Shown piece by piece: positions 42,859-51,963 of a stretch of DNA of 62,904 nt. Source of the stretch: CAYWBU01 sp942491525 (GTDB taxonomy: Bacteria; Desulfobacterota; Desulfomonilia; UBA1062). The translations under genes were made by a program, and so were the position numbers. Where the stretch lies: NCBI GenBank assembly GCA_942491525.1, contig CALOBW010000010.1:1-62904 (forward strand). Direction: 5' to 3'. The notes under the pieces were generated by a model that did no database searches, was not told the origin of the DNA, and saw nothing but the letters and a program-made list of their open reading frames with translations. Positions within the stretch are counted from its first letter, which is position 1, and the number at the start of each line of letters is the position of its first letter.

Positions 42859-43766
42859 TAGAACTTTACGCCGATGGCCATGGTTGCCAGGCCCTGTCTA
42901 GATTCCAGCTCCTGGTCAACGGTATAGCGGGTCAGGCTGCCGCCGCTGATGACGTCCTGGACCTGATCGCCTTTTGTGGCGATGTTGGTCTGGTTGTAGG
43001 TCAGGTCAATGAAGAAGTTGTCCGGCAGGAAGAACTGCATGCCGAATTCCACCATGTAGGCGTAGCCGCCGCTGTCGCCGCGGGAGATTTTATTGCGGGT
43101 CAGATGGTTGTCTTTGTCGGTGGCTCTGACCCAGGGGGTGAAGCCCAGGTCGGCATGGACCTTCATCTTGTCGGTCCATGAGTTCCAGCCCAGGGCCAGG
43201 TAGGGGATGCTGTAGTCGACCTCATAGGTCAATACTTTGCCGGGCTCCAGGCTGATGGTTGGGGGATTGTTGCGATAGTCGGTCTGCTGCAGCCTTGAGA
43301 CGTCGAAATTGAAATGCTGGCGCATGTAGGCCGGGCCGATATCGAATGACCAGGTGGGCTGTCTGTAGAAGATGTAGCGCAGGCCGGCTTCAACTGTCCA
43401 GGCGTCCATGTCGGTCTCGCCGGTGGACATCTGGGTGATTGCGCCGGGGCCGTTGAGCCAGTCGGTGTCCTGGAACTCTTCATCCGTGGAGTAGATATCT
43501 TTCATGATGTGGCCGTGAAGGACGACCTTGTCGGCGATCTGGATCCGGCCGTTCAGGATTGCCACGGTGCCGTCAAGGGGGAAGATCAGTTCGCTGAAGG
43601 GAAAGTAGCGCAGGTTGGGGTTGGTCAAGGCGTTGCCGATTTCATAGGAGGTGTCGCCGCTCAGAAATCCGAGGGCGACTGAGCCCTCAAAGGTTGCATC
43701 GGACGCAGCGGCATGGCCGATATTTAGCAGCAGGGCGGTGATAATAAGGATGACGGATCTTTTCAT
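42858..43766 (-). CDS. Omptin-family outer-membrane aspartyl-type protease homologue
   Basis: A 302-residue protein with signal peptide MKRSVILIITALLLNIGHAAA and a strand-rich mature part ending in Phe (TMAIGVKF), consistent with a 10-strand outer-membrane barrel. Compared from memory with E. coli OmpT, blocks match in order: LGFLSGDTSYE (LGTLSGKTKE), DTDWLN (DQDWMD), YEVDYSIPYLALGWNS (YKQRFKMPYIGLTGSY) and TPWVRATDKDNHLTRNKIS (SGWVESSDNDEHYDPKKRI). All four catalytic residues appear kept: D100 and D102 (OmpT D83/D85) and the D219-H221 dyad (D210/H212). Omptins cleave peptides at basic sites on the cell surface, and need LPS. Divergence is large, so substrate choice is unknown. Confidence 0.72.
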   Translation of the reverse strand: MKRSVILIITALLLNIGHAAASDATFEGSVALGFLSGDTSYEIGNALTNPNLRYFPFSELIFPLDGTVAILNGRIQIADKVVLHGHIMKDIYSTDEEFQDTDWLNGPGAITQMSTGETDMDAWTVEAGLRYIFYRQPTWSFDIGPAYMRQHFNFDVSRLQQTDYRNNPPTISLEPGKVLTYEVDYSIPYLALGWNSWTDKMKVHADLGFTPWVRATDKDNHLTRNKISRGDSGGYAYMVEFGMQFFLPDNFFIDLTYNQTNIATKGDQVQDVISGGSLTRYTVDQELESRQGLATMAIGVKF

Positions 43767-43845
43767 TAAGCTCTCCTGGATGTTTGGCTAGGGCGAATAT
43801 ATTCAAAAAGGCAGAAGAGTTCAATAATAAGATCCGTATGGATCC

Positions 43846-44151
43846 TCAGGTCTTTACAATACAGTTCTCGCAGTCTGCATAGTCACAGTGGATATAGTTG
43901 TCGGCACTGTCATCATTATACCAGCCATTGCTGGATACATAGCGGAAGCGGTACTCCTGGTTGGCCTCGAGGTTTAAACTGGTGCTGAAGGAGCCGTCCT
44001 TGAGTTTTTTCATGGGGATCGAGTTGGGGTTCCAGTCGTTGAAGTCGCCGGCGAGATTGGCTTCCTGGGCCTGTTTGGCTTCATTGCCTGTAAACTTGAA
44101 GGTTACCTTGCACATCGATTTGGATTTCAGATTCTGTTTTTTTAGACTCAT
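43846..44151 (-). CDS. Stand-alone isoamylase-N/CBM48-like (AMPK-beta type) small protein
   Basis: A 101-residue protein consisting of one early-set beta-sandwich. The start ATG at 44151 has GGAGGAG four bases ahead; the frame extends a further six codons upstream without a ribosome site. Core motifs: KVTFKFTGNEAKQAQEANLAGDFNDWNPNSIPMKKLKDGSFSTSLNLEANQEYRFRYVSSNGWYNDDSADNY, as in glycogen-binding CBM48 and AMPK-beta domains. The C-terminal end is HCDYADCENCIVKT, with three Cys where relatives have NPFGGENSVV-like sequence. It is probably cytoplasmic and may bind glycogen or be a regulatory module; no glycogen gene is adjacent. It is upstream of, and same strand as, the omptin-ABC operon with a 79-base gap. 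Confidence 0.8.
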   Translation of the reverse strand: MSLKKQNLKSKSMCKVTFKFTGNEAKQAQEANLAGDFNDWNPNSIPMKKLKDGSFSTSLNLEANQEYRFRYVSSNGWYNDDSADNYIHCDYADCENCIVKT

Positions 44152-44265
44152 GCAACTCCTCCAGTACATTTATTGTGGAAATATTTTTTAGATTAAAGCG
44201 GAGGCGGTCCGGGTCAAGTCTTGGCTTGAAAAATAGATTTAAGTGATTGATTGGATGAGCTAATT

Positions 44266-44700
44266 TTATGAGTTGGCGACCAGTGTGCCGCCGATGGTTA
44301 TCAGGATGGCGCCAGACATCAGTTTTAAGCCGGAGACATCGCGCCATTCGGCGAAAATGACCAGGGCCAGCAGTACGGCCACCAGGGTGTTCATGTTGTA
44401 GATTGGGACCAGTCTGGCCAGGGGGGTGGCGTAGGTATGGAGGGTTATGGCAACCAGGCCCATTCCGGCGGCCCAGGATATTCCGATCAGCAGCGCAAAA
44501 ATTCCGGAATTGATACTGAAGGTGTGATCCGGTTTGATGATGAACAGGGTGGCTCCAACGAGGCAGACGCCGATGCCGATCATGAAAAGGTAGATGCCGG
44601 TGCCGATCTGGTTACTTGCCTTTTGGAAAACGCCGGCTAAACCAAACAGTAGGGCTGGTAGAATTCCTCCCAGGATCAGGGCCATGTTTTCACTCTTCAT
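44266..44700 (-). CDS. Half-size EamA/DMT-family transporter
   Basis: A 144-residue integral membrane protein with four to five hydrophobic helices (ALILGGILPALLFGLAGVFQKAS, GIYLFMIGIGVCLVGATLFII, SGIFALLIGISWAAGMGLVAITL, LVPIYNMNTLVAVLLALVIFAEW, GLKLMSGAILITIGGTLVA). The pattern PIYNMNTLVAVLLALVIFAEWRDVSGLKLMSGAILI is the C-terminal helix pair of EamA-type permeases. One domain of about 140 residues would have to dimerise to form a carrier. The substrate is unknown. A TTGACA box lies upstream (44749-44744) with a weak -10. An AGGAGA site precedes the ATG. Confidence 0.8.
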   Translation of the reverse strand: MKSENMALILGGILPALLFGLAGVFQKASNQIGTGIYLFMIGIGVCLVGATLFIIKPDHTFSINSGIFALLIGISWAAGMGLVAITLHTYATPLARLVPIYNMNTLVAVLLALVIFAEWRDVSGLKLMSGAILITIGGTLVANS

Positions 44701-44720
44701 ATTCTCAATCTCCTGGGGCT

Positions 44721-44749
44721 GCTTTACTCTCTGGTTGTGTGCTTGTCAA
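44721..44749 (-). promoter_or_regulatory. Possible promoter of the EamA gene
   Basis: Read leftward: TTGACA (44749-44744), 17 bases, TAAAGC (44726-44721). The -35 is perfect, the -10 poor. Confidence 0.35.
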
Positions 44750-44839
44750 ATAGATATGGCTTTGCAGTTAGCGCTCTGATTTGACGTGAGGTTTGGATGA
44801 AAATAGTTGTTGCAAAATGTTTTTATTGTCTGTATTCGA

Positions 44840-44866
44840 TTAGCACTCGCTTCAGGTGAGTGCTAA
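44840..44866 (+). promoter_or_regulatory. CIRCE operator (HrcA binding site)
   Basis: Perfect TTAGCACTC-N9-GAGTGCTAA (arms 44840-44848 and 44858-44866), 22 bases before the groES start. HrcA represses groESL through this element and is inactivated on heat or misfolded-protein stress. A TTGCAA...TATTCG promoter-like pair lies just upstream (44810-44838). Confidence 0.98.
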
Positions 44867-44888
44867 TAATTATAACCAAGGAGGTTTT

Positions 44889-45173
44889 ATGATACGTCCA
44901 TTGCAGGATAGAATTCTGGTTAAGCGTATTGAGGAAGAGGAAAAGACCAAAGGCGGAATCATCATTCCGGATACTGCCAAAGAGAAGCCCCAGATGGGTG
45001 AAGTCATTGCTGTTGGCAACGGCCGTAAGACCGACGACGGCAAGGTTATGCCTGTGGACGTCAAGGCTGGCGATAAGGTGCTTTTCAGCAAGTATGCCGG
45101 TACCGATGTCAACGTTGAGGGCGAAGAGCTTTTGATTATGCGTGAGGATGATATCCTCGGAATCGTAGAGTAA
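44889..45173 (+). CDS. groES: Co-chaperonin GroES
   Basis: The 94-residue co-chaperonin caps the GroEL ring. The start ATG at 44889 follows AAGGAGG with a four-base spacer; an in-frame ATG at 44856 lies inside the CIRCE operator and is rejected. Sequence is standard: IRPLQDRILVKRIEEEEKTKGGIIIPDTAKEKPQMGEVIAVG (mobile loop at KTKGGIIIPDTA), DVKAGDKVLFSKYAGTDV and the final EDDILGIVE. groEL follows after 13 bases under the same HrcA control. Confidence 0.99.
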   Translation: MIRPLQDRILVKRIEEEEKTKGGIIIPDTAKEKPQMGEVIAVGNGRKTDDGKVMPVDVKAGDKVLFSKYAGTDVNVEGEELLIMREDDILGIVE

Positions 45174-45186
45174 TAGGAGATATATC

Positions 45187-46830
<1,644 letters not shown>

Positions 46831-46875
46831 TAGATTGTTGGCAAATGCCGGCCTGATGGCCGGCTGATTCTGAAA

Positions 46876-46907
46876 AAAAAGCCGAAGGCATATGCCTTCG
46901 GCTTTTT
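46876..46907. terminator. Bidirectional rho-independent terminator between groEL and the TetR gene
   Basis: A perfect 16-bp inverted repeat: AAAAAGCCGAAGGCAT meets ATGCCTTCGGCTTTTT with no spacer. A and T runs on both ends allow termination from both directions. Confidence 0.96.
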
Positions 46908-46925
46908 AATTTAAACTTTGAATAA

Positions 46926-47576
46926 CTAGCCTGTGATTTCCTGAATAATCTCGGGCTTGGTGATGATGTTGCCGGTAATGACACGGATGATGTCGCGTAC
47001 GGCATCCTCCTTGGTGAACTCCTTCTTGTTGGTGTGCAGGATAACCACACTGCGCAGGATCAGCTCATTGAAGACGCCGGCCAGGATGTAGGGGTGGATG
47101 TCGGCAATCAGCTCCTCCTCCTGGGCCTCCTTGATCTGGCTGGCCACCAGGTCTTCTATTTCGCGGTAGGCCAGGATGTTCTTGAACATGTAGGGTGAGA
47201 TCTGCTTGCGCTTCTTCTTGCCGCTGACTTCATATTCGGACATGAAGATGGTGATCAGCTGTGAGTGGTCGTTGTATAAATTGAGAAGTTTAGCGATGAT
47301 GTCTTTGAGCCGCAGAAGGGGTGAAATCTCCTGGGTGATGACCTCTTCAATGATGGCTTTCATGTCCCCGATCACGCCGGCAACCAGCGCTGAGAAGATT
47401 TCATCTTTATTTTTGAAGTGATTATAAATGGTTCTGCGGTCAAAGCCGGAGTACTGAGCGATGTCCTCCATGGTGGTTGAATAGAAACCTTTTTTGTGGA
47501 AGAGCTCTTTGGCTGACCTGAGAATGATGGTCCGATTCCTTAGGATCTGTCGTCTGCGTCTAACTTTTTTATCCAT
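46926..47576 (-). CDS. TetR family transcriptional regulator
   Basis: A 216-residue TetR repressor. The N-terminal HTH domain reads ILRNRTIILRSAKELFHKKGFYSTTMEDIAQYSGFDRRTIYNHFKNKDEIFSALV, the classical TetR pattern; the rest is a helical ligand and dimer domain (LLNLYNDHSQLITIFMSEYEVSGKKKRKQ...). The first residues MDKKVRRRRQ are very basic. The ligand is not predictable. It is divergent from yacG across 174 bases and shares the terminator with groEL. It could regulate itself and possibly yacG-pcnB, though TetR targets may be elsewhere. Confidence 0.92.
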   Translation of the reverse strand: MDKKVRRRRQILRNRTIILRSAKELFHKKGFYSTTMEDIAQYSGFDRRTIYNHFKNKDEIFSALVAGVIGDMKAIIEEVITQEISPLLRLKDIIAKLLNLYNDHSQLITIFMSEYEVSGKKKRKQISPYMFKNILAYREIEDLVASQIKEAQEEELIADIHPYILAGVFNELILRSVVILHTNKKEFTKEDAVRDIIRVITGNIITKPEIIQEITG

Positions 47577-47691
47577 AATTTCTCACATTACACATTTTGG
47601 TTTATAATTTCAAATAATAATTATTAAAAAGGTTTATATAACATATTTATATGGATACTGAATTTAAATCAAGATTTATGATTTGTGCAGT

Positions 47692-47718
47692 TTGACAAGC
47701 ATCGGTAACTGTTATAAG
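47692..47718 (+). promoter_or_regulatory. Promoter for yacG-pcnB
   Basis: TTGACA (47692-47697), 15 bases, TATAAG (47713-47718). Perfect -35 and five-of-six -10 with a short spacer. It gives a leader of about 26 bases before the ATG at 47751. Confidence 0.5.
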
Positions 47719-47750
47719 TATGCCAATCAAATCGCAAGTGAGGTTTTATC

Positions 47751-47921
47751 ATGCAGGTAACCTGTCCGGCCTGTTCCAGTGAGTCTGAATATGAGAATAA
47801 TCCCTACCGTCCCTTCTGTTCGGCGGCCTGCAAGAATCAGGACTTCTTAAGCTGGGCCGATGAAGGTTATCGTATCCCCGGCAGGCAGGTTGTGGTAACT
47901 GGTGATGATGATGAAAACTGA
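47751..47921 (+). CDS. yacG: DNA gyrase inhibitor / zinc-binding protein YacG
   Basis: A 56-residue zinc-finger protein. The sequence MQVTCPACSSESEYENNPYR followed by PFCSAACKNQDFLSWADEGYRIP is a clear YacG, with zinc ligands C5, C8, C23 and C27 and the conserved WADE-YRIP block. E. coli YacG binds GyrB and inhibits gyrase. The ATG at 47751 is preceded by GTGAGG. The 3' end overlaps the pcnB start (stop at 47919-47921), so the two are translationally coupled. Confidence 0.93.
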   Translation: MQVTCPACSSESEYENNPYRPFCSAACKNQDFLSWADEGYRIPGRQVVVTGDDDEN

Positions 47922-49125
47922 TCCCGTAATTTTAACCCGTTCTGAACATAAACTTTCGCGCAAGGATATTGATCCGGATGCGCTCAAAGTCCTCTATCGT
48001 CTCCACCGTCATGGTTACAAGGCTTATCTGGTGGGTGGTGCTGTGCGTGATCTTCTGCTGGGTGGGAAGCCTAAGGATTTTGATATTGTGACCGATGCCC
48101 ATCCCGGCGAAATGAAGAAGCTCTTTGCCAACGCCTTTCTGATCGGGCGCCGGTTCCGCCTCGTGCACGTTCGCTTTAAGGGCAATAAGATTATTGAAGT
48201 TGCCACCTTTCGGCGTCAGCCGGAGGACGAAGATGTCGATCAGCACAACACCTTCGGTACTCCGCAGGAGGATGCGTTCAGGCGTGACTTGACCATCAAC
48301 GGCCTCTTTTATGATATCGCTGACTTCTCAATCATCGACTATGTTGGTGGCCTGAAGGATATTGAGAAGGGTATAGTTCGGATTATTGGTGATCCGGCTG
48401 CCCGCTATGAAGAGGATCCCGTGCGTATCTGGCGGGTTATCCGCCACGCCTCGCGCAATGATTTCAAGATTGAACGCAAAACTGCCGCCGCCATCCAGAC
48501 TCATAAGGCGCTGCTTCGTGATTGTGCCGGCTCCCGGCTTTTTGAGGAGCTGAATAAGGATGTCAAATCAGGACGTTTTGTGCCCCTCTATGAGCGGATG
48601 GTTGAGCATGGTGTCTGGCCGGAGCTGCTGGGCGGCATCGGCGAGGTGCTTCAGGCTGGCGACTTCGATGTGAAGTCTTATCTCAGCGTGTTGCAGGCGC
48701 TGGATGGCGTCAGTGCACCGCAGGATCTGTTCTATGCGGCGTTCCTGTGGCCCTGGGCCTCTCAGGTTCTTGATGCTGTTGAGGACCAGCCCGGTATTGA
48801 TCGGATCGAATTTTTGCGTACCGCGTTTGCGGAATGTGAAATGCCGATTGTTCTGCCCAAGGCGCTGCGATTGAACGTTATCCATACGATAGTGATCACC
48901 AGGCGTATGTTTGTGGCTATGGAGAATGGCCGTATGCGCTGGTCACTTAAGAAGCGGGCCCGTTATCTGGACGCCTCGCGGCTCTATGCGTTGCTGACCA
49001 CCGGCCAGGTTTCGCGGGCCAAGGATCCCTTTGAGGCGGCCTATCGTGAGAAGTACAGGGAATCGGCCGCTCCTCGTCGCAAGAGGCGCCGCCCGCGGCG
49101 CAGGTCTAGTTCTGTAGCTTCCTGA
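47902..49125 (+). CDS. pcnB: Poly(A) polymerase (tRNA nucleotidyltransferase superfamily)
   Basis: PcnB adds 3' poly(A) tails that promote RNA decay. The 407-residue protein has the class II nucleotidyltransferase head VLYRLHRHGYKAYLVGGAVRDLLLGGKPKDFDIVTDAHPGEM with the catalytic DFD, then RRFRLVHVRF, VATFRRQ, DAFRRDLTINGLFYD and RYEEDPVRIWRVIRHASR. A very basic C-terminal tail (RRKRRRPRRRSSS) is typical of PcnB and helps distinguish it from CCA-adding enzymes. The start is ambiguous: GTG at 47902 is followed by ATG at 47905, 47908 and 47911, all inside yacG. The end overlaps the convergent gene at 49106 by 20 bases. Confidence 0.92.
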   Translation: MMMMKTDPVILTRSEHKLSRKDIDPDALKVLYRLHRHGYKAYLVGGAVRDLLLGGKPKDFDIVTDAHPGEMKKLFANAFLIGRRFRLVHVRFKGNKIIEVATFRRQPEDEDVDQHNTFGTPQEDAFRRDLTINGLFYDIADFSIIDYVGGLKDIEKGIVRIIGDPAARYEEDPVRIWRVIRHASRNDFKIERKTAAAIQTHKALLRDCAGSRLFEELNKDVKSGRFVPLYERMVEHGVWPELLGGIGEVLQAGDFDVKSYLSVLQALDGVSAPQDLFYAAFLWPWASQVLDAVEDQPGIDRIEFLRTAFAECEMPIVLPKALRLNVIHTIVITRRMFVAMENGRMRWSLKKRARYLDASRLYALLTTGQVSRAKDPFEAAYREKYRESAAPRRKRRRPRRRSSSVAS

Positions 49126-49663
49126 TGGCAGTCAGACGCAGCCAGGCTATGCTGAAGATCAATACTATCAGCAGCAGCAGGGATGCCAGGATTGTGCTGA
49201 TCAGGATCCATCTGTCAATCTGATCGAATCCGACCTCGTTGAGCAGCTCTTTTTCAGGGGTTGCGATGGCGTAGGTCAGACCGTTGCGTTCGTGCCAGCT
49301 GATCCAGATCTTATCACTCAGGCTGTCCTGCTGAATCCAGCTTGTGCCCTGCTGCAGTTCGCTCGTCATGCGCATCACAGCTTCGGTATTGAGCATATCC
49401 TGGAATGGTTCAATCTCTATGCGGCTGTTTTCTATGACTGTTCCGTTTTGAATGATCAGGTGGCCGGTGGGCTGTCGGTCAGGCTGGCTGCTGCTCTCCA
49501 GAATTTCAAGCTTGTGCTGGTGGGCCATGTCGAGACGTTCAATTTTAATCTTATTGCTGATGAACCACTGTCCGAGCCAAAGTGCGATCAGCATGCAGAG
49601 GATGGTGATCTCAAAGAGGGTGATCTTGCGGTTTATGTCCCTTAATAGTTGTGAATTCTCCAT
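49106..49663 (-). CDS. Hypothetical two-TM membrane protein with extracytoplasmic domain
   Basis: A 185-residue protein with TM helices at about 16-36 (LFEITILCMLIALWLGQWFI) and 152-174 (WILISTILASLLLLIVLIFSIAWL), leaving a soluble part of about 115 residues between them that should face the periplasm. It has no cytoplasmic signalling domain: only about 10 residues follow TM2 (RLTAIRKLQN). The arrangement resembles the sensory half of a receptor with the output domain lost, or a small partner protein. No family recognised. Confidence 0.6.
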   Translation of the reverse strand: MENSQLLRDINRKITLFEITILCMLIALWLGQWFISNKIKIERLDMAHQHKLEILESSSQPDRQPTGHLIIQNGTVIENSRIEIEPFQDMLNTEAVMRMTSELQQGTSWIQQDSLSDKIWISWHERNGLTYAIATPEKELLNEVGFDQIDRWILISTILASLLLLIVLIFSIAWLRLTAIRKLQN

Positions 49664-49791
49664 GATTGTTTACTATATCAGGAGGCAGGTGTGAGTGGTA
49701 GTCCAAATCACTATTGCAGAAACAACACACATTGAGGGTTTTATGGATGCTTAGTTCTTGTAAGTCGTCGTATTTATTGGCTATGAATATT

Positions 49792-49807
49792 TGGCACGCC
49801 AGATGCA
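49792..49807 (+). promoter_or_regulatory. Sigma54-type -24/-12 promoter
   Basis: TGGCAC-GCCAG-ATGCA: the invariant GG (49793-49794) and GC (49805-49806) are separated by exactly ten bases, as needed for RpoN. It lacks only the first T of TTGCA. Expected start is near 49818, 26 bases before the ATG at 49844. Confidence 0.6.
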
Positions 49808-49843
49808 TATTAAGTGTGCCTGTAGGGCTTTGAGAGGTGAGAT

Positions 49844-50062
49844 ATGAATAAGAAAAGAAGCTTTGATATGATAGTCAATAATATGGATGCCAGCAGAGCT
49901 ACTAAAATATTGGCCAAGTCTCTCTATCGCGAATTGCGTGAGAATGGCTACTCCACTACCGATATAGTTAATTTCTCTAAGGAAGTTATAGATTGCATAG
50001 CGGCTGACGTTGATTTGCCGCTTCAGGTTGAAGATAAAAAAGAGCGCCAGTTAATGGGCTAG
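49844..50062 (+). CDS. Small hypothetical protein (72 aa) behind a sigma54-like promoter
   Basis: A 72-residue protein, probably cytoplasmic and mostly helical: KKRSFDMIVNNMDASRATKILAKSLYRELRENGYSTTDIVNFSKEVIDCIAADVDLPLQVEDKKERQLMG. No family recognised. A GAGGTGAG site is close to the ATG. G+C is clearly lower (near 40%) than in the neighbours. The candidate RpoN promoter 52 bases upstream supports regulated expression. The 3' end overlaps the end of the convergent cmk by 12 bases. It could be a small regulator, but nothing in the sequence proves it. Confidence 0.6.
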   Translation: MNKKRSFDMIVNNMDASRATKILAKSLYRELRENGYSTTDIVNFSKEVIDCIAADVDLPLQVEDKKERQLMG

Positions 50063-50710
50063 GCGCTCGCGGGCATAATTAAGAACTGATTCGATAACCT
50101 CATCAAGTGTGAGGTGTGTCGTATCCAACACAAAGGCATCGTCCGGCACCACAAGCGGCGATGTCTTTCTTGTTTTATCGCGCAGGTCGCGCTCCTCAAT
50201 ATCAGCCAGAATCTTTTCAAAATCAATCTCGGCCCCCAGGCTGGTGAGTTCGAGGTGTCTGCGTTTGGCGCGTTCGCTGGCGCTGGCATCCAGATAGAGC
50301 TTGATGTCTGCCATGGGGAATACCACCGAGCCAGTGTCGCGTCCTTCGGCTACCGTATGATGGGTCTCGGGAAACTGCTGCTGGATTCTGAGGAGCTGGG
50401 CGCGAACCTCGGGCAGGGCTGCAACGATAGATGCCAGCTGACTGATGTGATTCTCCCTGATGGCCAGGCTTACATCTTCTCCATTCAGACTTACCTGGGT
50501 GTTGTTTAGATCGATCTTAGCCTCTTTGAGCGCTTCGGCGCAGGCCGGGCCGTTGCTGGTATCAATGCCCATGTTGCTGATATGCAGGGCGGCGGTGCGG
50601 TAGATGGCGCCGGTGTCCAGAAAGGTGAAATCAAGGCTCTGGGCCACTCTGCGGGCTACGGTTGATTTGCCGGTGCCCGACGGGCCGTCAATTGTGATGA
50701 TATGATTCAT
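50051..50710 (-). CDS. cmk: Cytidylate kinase
   Basis: Cmk phosphorylates CMP and dCMP. The 219-residue protein has the P-loop ITIDGPSGTGKSTVARRVA, LDTGAIYRTAALH, and the AEGRDTGSVVFP and DASASERAKRRHLEL motifs. It overlaps aroA by four bases. The order aroA-cmk is widespread in bacteria; rpsA, often next, does not follow here: a convergent small gene does. Confidence 0.97.
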   Translation of the reverse strand: MNHIITIDGPSGTGKSTVARRVAQSLDFTFLDTGAIYRTAALHISNMGIDTSNGPACAEALKEAKIDLNNTQVSLNGEDVSLAIRENHISQLASIVAALPEVRAQLLRIQQQFPETHHTVAEGRDTGSVVFPMADIKLYLDASASERAKRRHLELTSLGAEIDFEKILADIEERDLRDKTRKTSPLVVPDDAFVLDTTHLTLDEVIESVLNYARERLAH

Positions 50711-51951
50711 TTAAAACTCTCCATCATTTCGAAAAATCCCGGAAATGACACGTTGACGCATTCCGGATTGTCAATATCAACCACAATGTCAGTGGCTTTG
50801 GCCAGTATGTGGAAGGCCATGGCAATGCGATGGTCGCCGTGGGTGGTGATGTGGCCGTCATGGGGCCTGAATGGGCCGTTGATCACCATTCCGTCTTCGC
50901 GGTCCTGAATGGTGATGCCGAGATTTTTGAGTCCGGCGGTCATGGCCTCAATGCGGTCGGTCTCCTTAATGCGCAGTTCATGGGCATCCTTGATGGTTGT
51001 TTGCCCTTCGGCCAGGCAGGCGGCAATTGTCAGGATCGGGATCTCGTCTATCAATTTGGGGATCTCATCCCCTTCAATTGTGGTTCCCTGCAGGGTTGTG
51101 CCTCTAACCAAGATGTCGCCGACGGGCTCGCCGGCTTCGTCGCGGGCATTGATTATTTCGATATCGGCGCCCATGCGGCGTAGCGGTTCAATGAAACCAA
51201 TGCGGGTGGGGTTGAGGCAGATGTTGCGGATCGTAACCTCGGAGCCGGGAGTTGCTGCGGCCCAGACCGCCGGGAAGGCTGCTGAAGATGGATCGCCGGG
51301 GACGTTTACGCTGCGGCCCTCCAAGCGTTGGCCGCCCTCGATGCTGATCCTCTCTTGGCTGACGCTGATTCTGGCGCCGAAGTACTGCAGCATGCGCTCG
51401 GTGTGGTCGCGGCTCAGGGATGGTTCGCTGACGGAGGTGATGCCCTCGGCGTTCAGGCCGGCCAGCAGGATGGCTGATTTTACCTGGGCGCTGGCCACAT
51501 CAAGGGTGTAGTCTATGGCTTTGAGCTGTCCGCCGCGGATGCTCATGGGCAGGAAGTTGTCGCTGCGGGCCATGAAACGGGCGCCCATCATCTCAAGGGG
51601 TTTGATTATGCGGCCCATGGGGCGCATAATCAGGGATGCATCGCCGGTAATGGTGCAGGTTCCGTTGATGCCGGCTAGCAGACCACTCATGACCCGGGTG
51701 GTGGTGCCCGAGTTGCCGGCATCGATCACACCCATGGGTTCCTTAAGGTTGCCGCCGCTGACCAGCCACCGCTCGCCTTGGGCTCTGATGTTGGCGCCCA
51801 GCATGCTTAATGCATTGCGGGTGCTGATGACATCTTCGGAGGGCAGGGCATTTGCGATGACGGTGGTTCCATTGGCGATAGCGCCAAACATGAATGCCCG
51901 ATGGGATATGGATTTGTCACCGGGGGGTGTGATCTCGCCTCTAATTTTCAT
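50707..51951 (-). CDS. aroA: 3-phosphoshikimate 1-carboxyvinyltransferase (EPSP synthase)
   Basis: AroA joins PEP and shikimate 3-phosphate, the sixth shikimate-pathway step. The 414-residue protein has PPGDKSISHRAFMFGAIANG (catalytic Lys), GNSGTTTRVMSGLLAG, SAQVKSAILLAGL and KETDRIEAM, GDHRIAMAF near the C-terminus. Length is slightly below 425-440. It overlaps cmk by four bases, and hisC ends 12 bases upstream. A tyrA gene often sits between hisC and aroA in related operons and is absent here. Confidence 0.97.
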   Translation of the reverse strand: MKIRGEITPPGDKSISHRAFMFGAIANGTTVIANALPSEDVISTRNALSMLGANIRAQGERWLVSGGNLKEPMGVIDAGNSGTTTRVMSGLLAGINGTCTITGDASLIMRPMGRIIKPLEMMGARFMARSDNFLPMSIRGGQLKAIDYTLDVASAQVKSAILLAGLNAEGITSVSEPSLSRDHTERMLQYFGARISVSQERISIEGGQRLEGRSVNVPGDPSSAAFPAVWAAATPGSEVTIRNICLNPTRIGFIEPLRRMGADIEIINARDEAGEPVGDILVRGTTLQGTTIEGDEIPKLIDEIPILTIAACLAEGQTTIKDAHELRIKETDRIEAMTAGLKNLGITIQDREDGMVINGPFRPHDGHITTHGDHRIAMAFHILAKATDIVVDIDNPECVNVSFPGFFEMMESFK

Positions 51952-51963
51952 AAGTTCTCCGGG

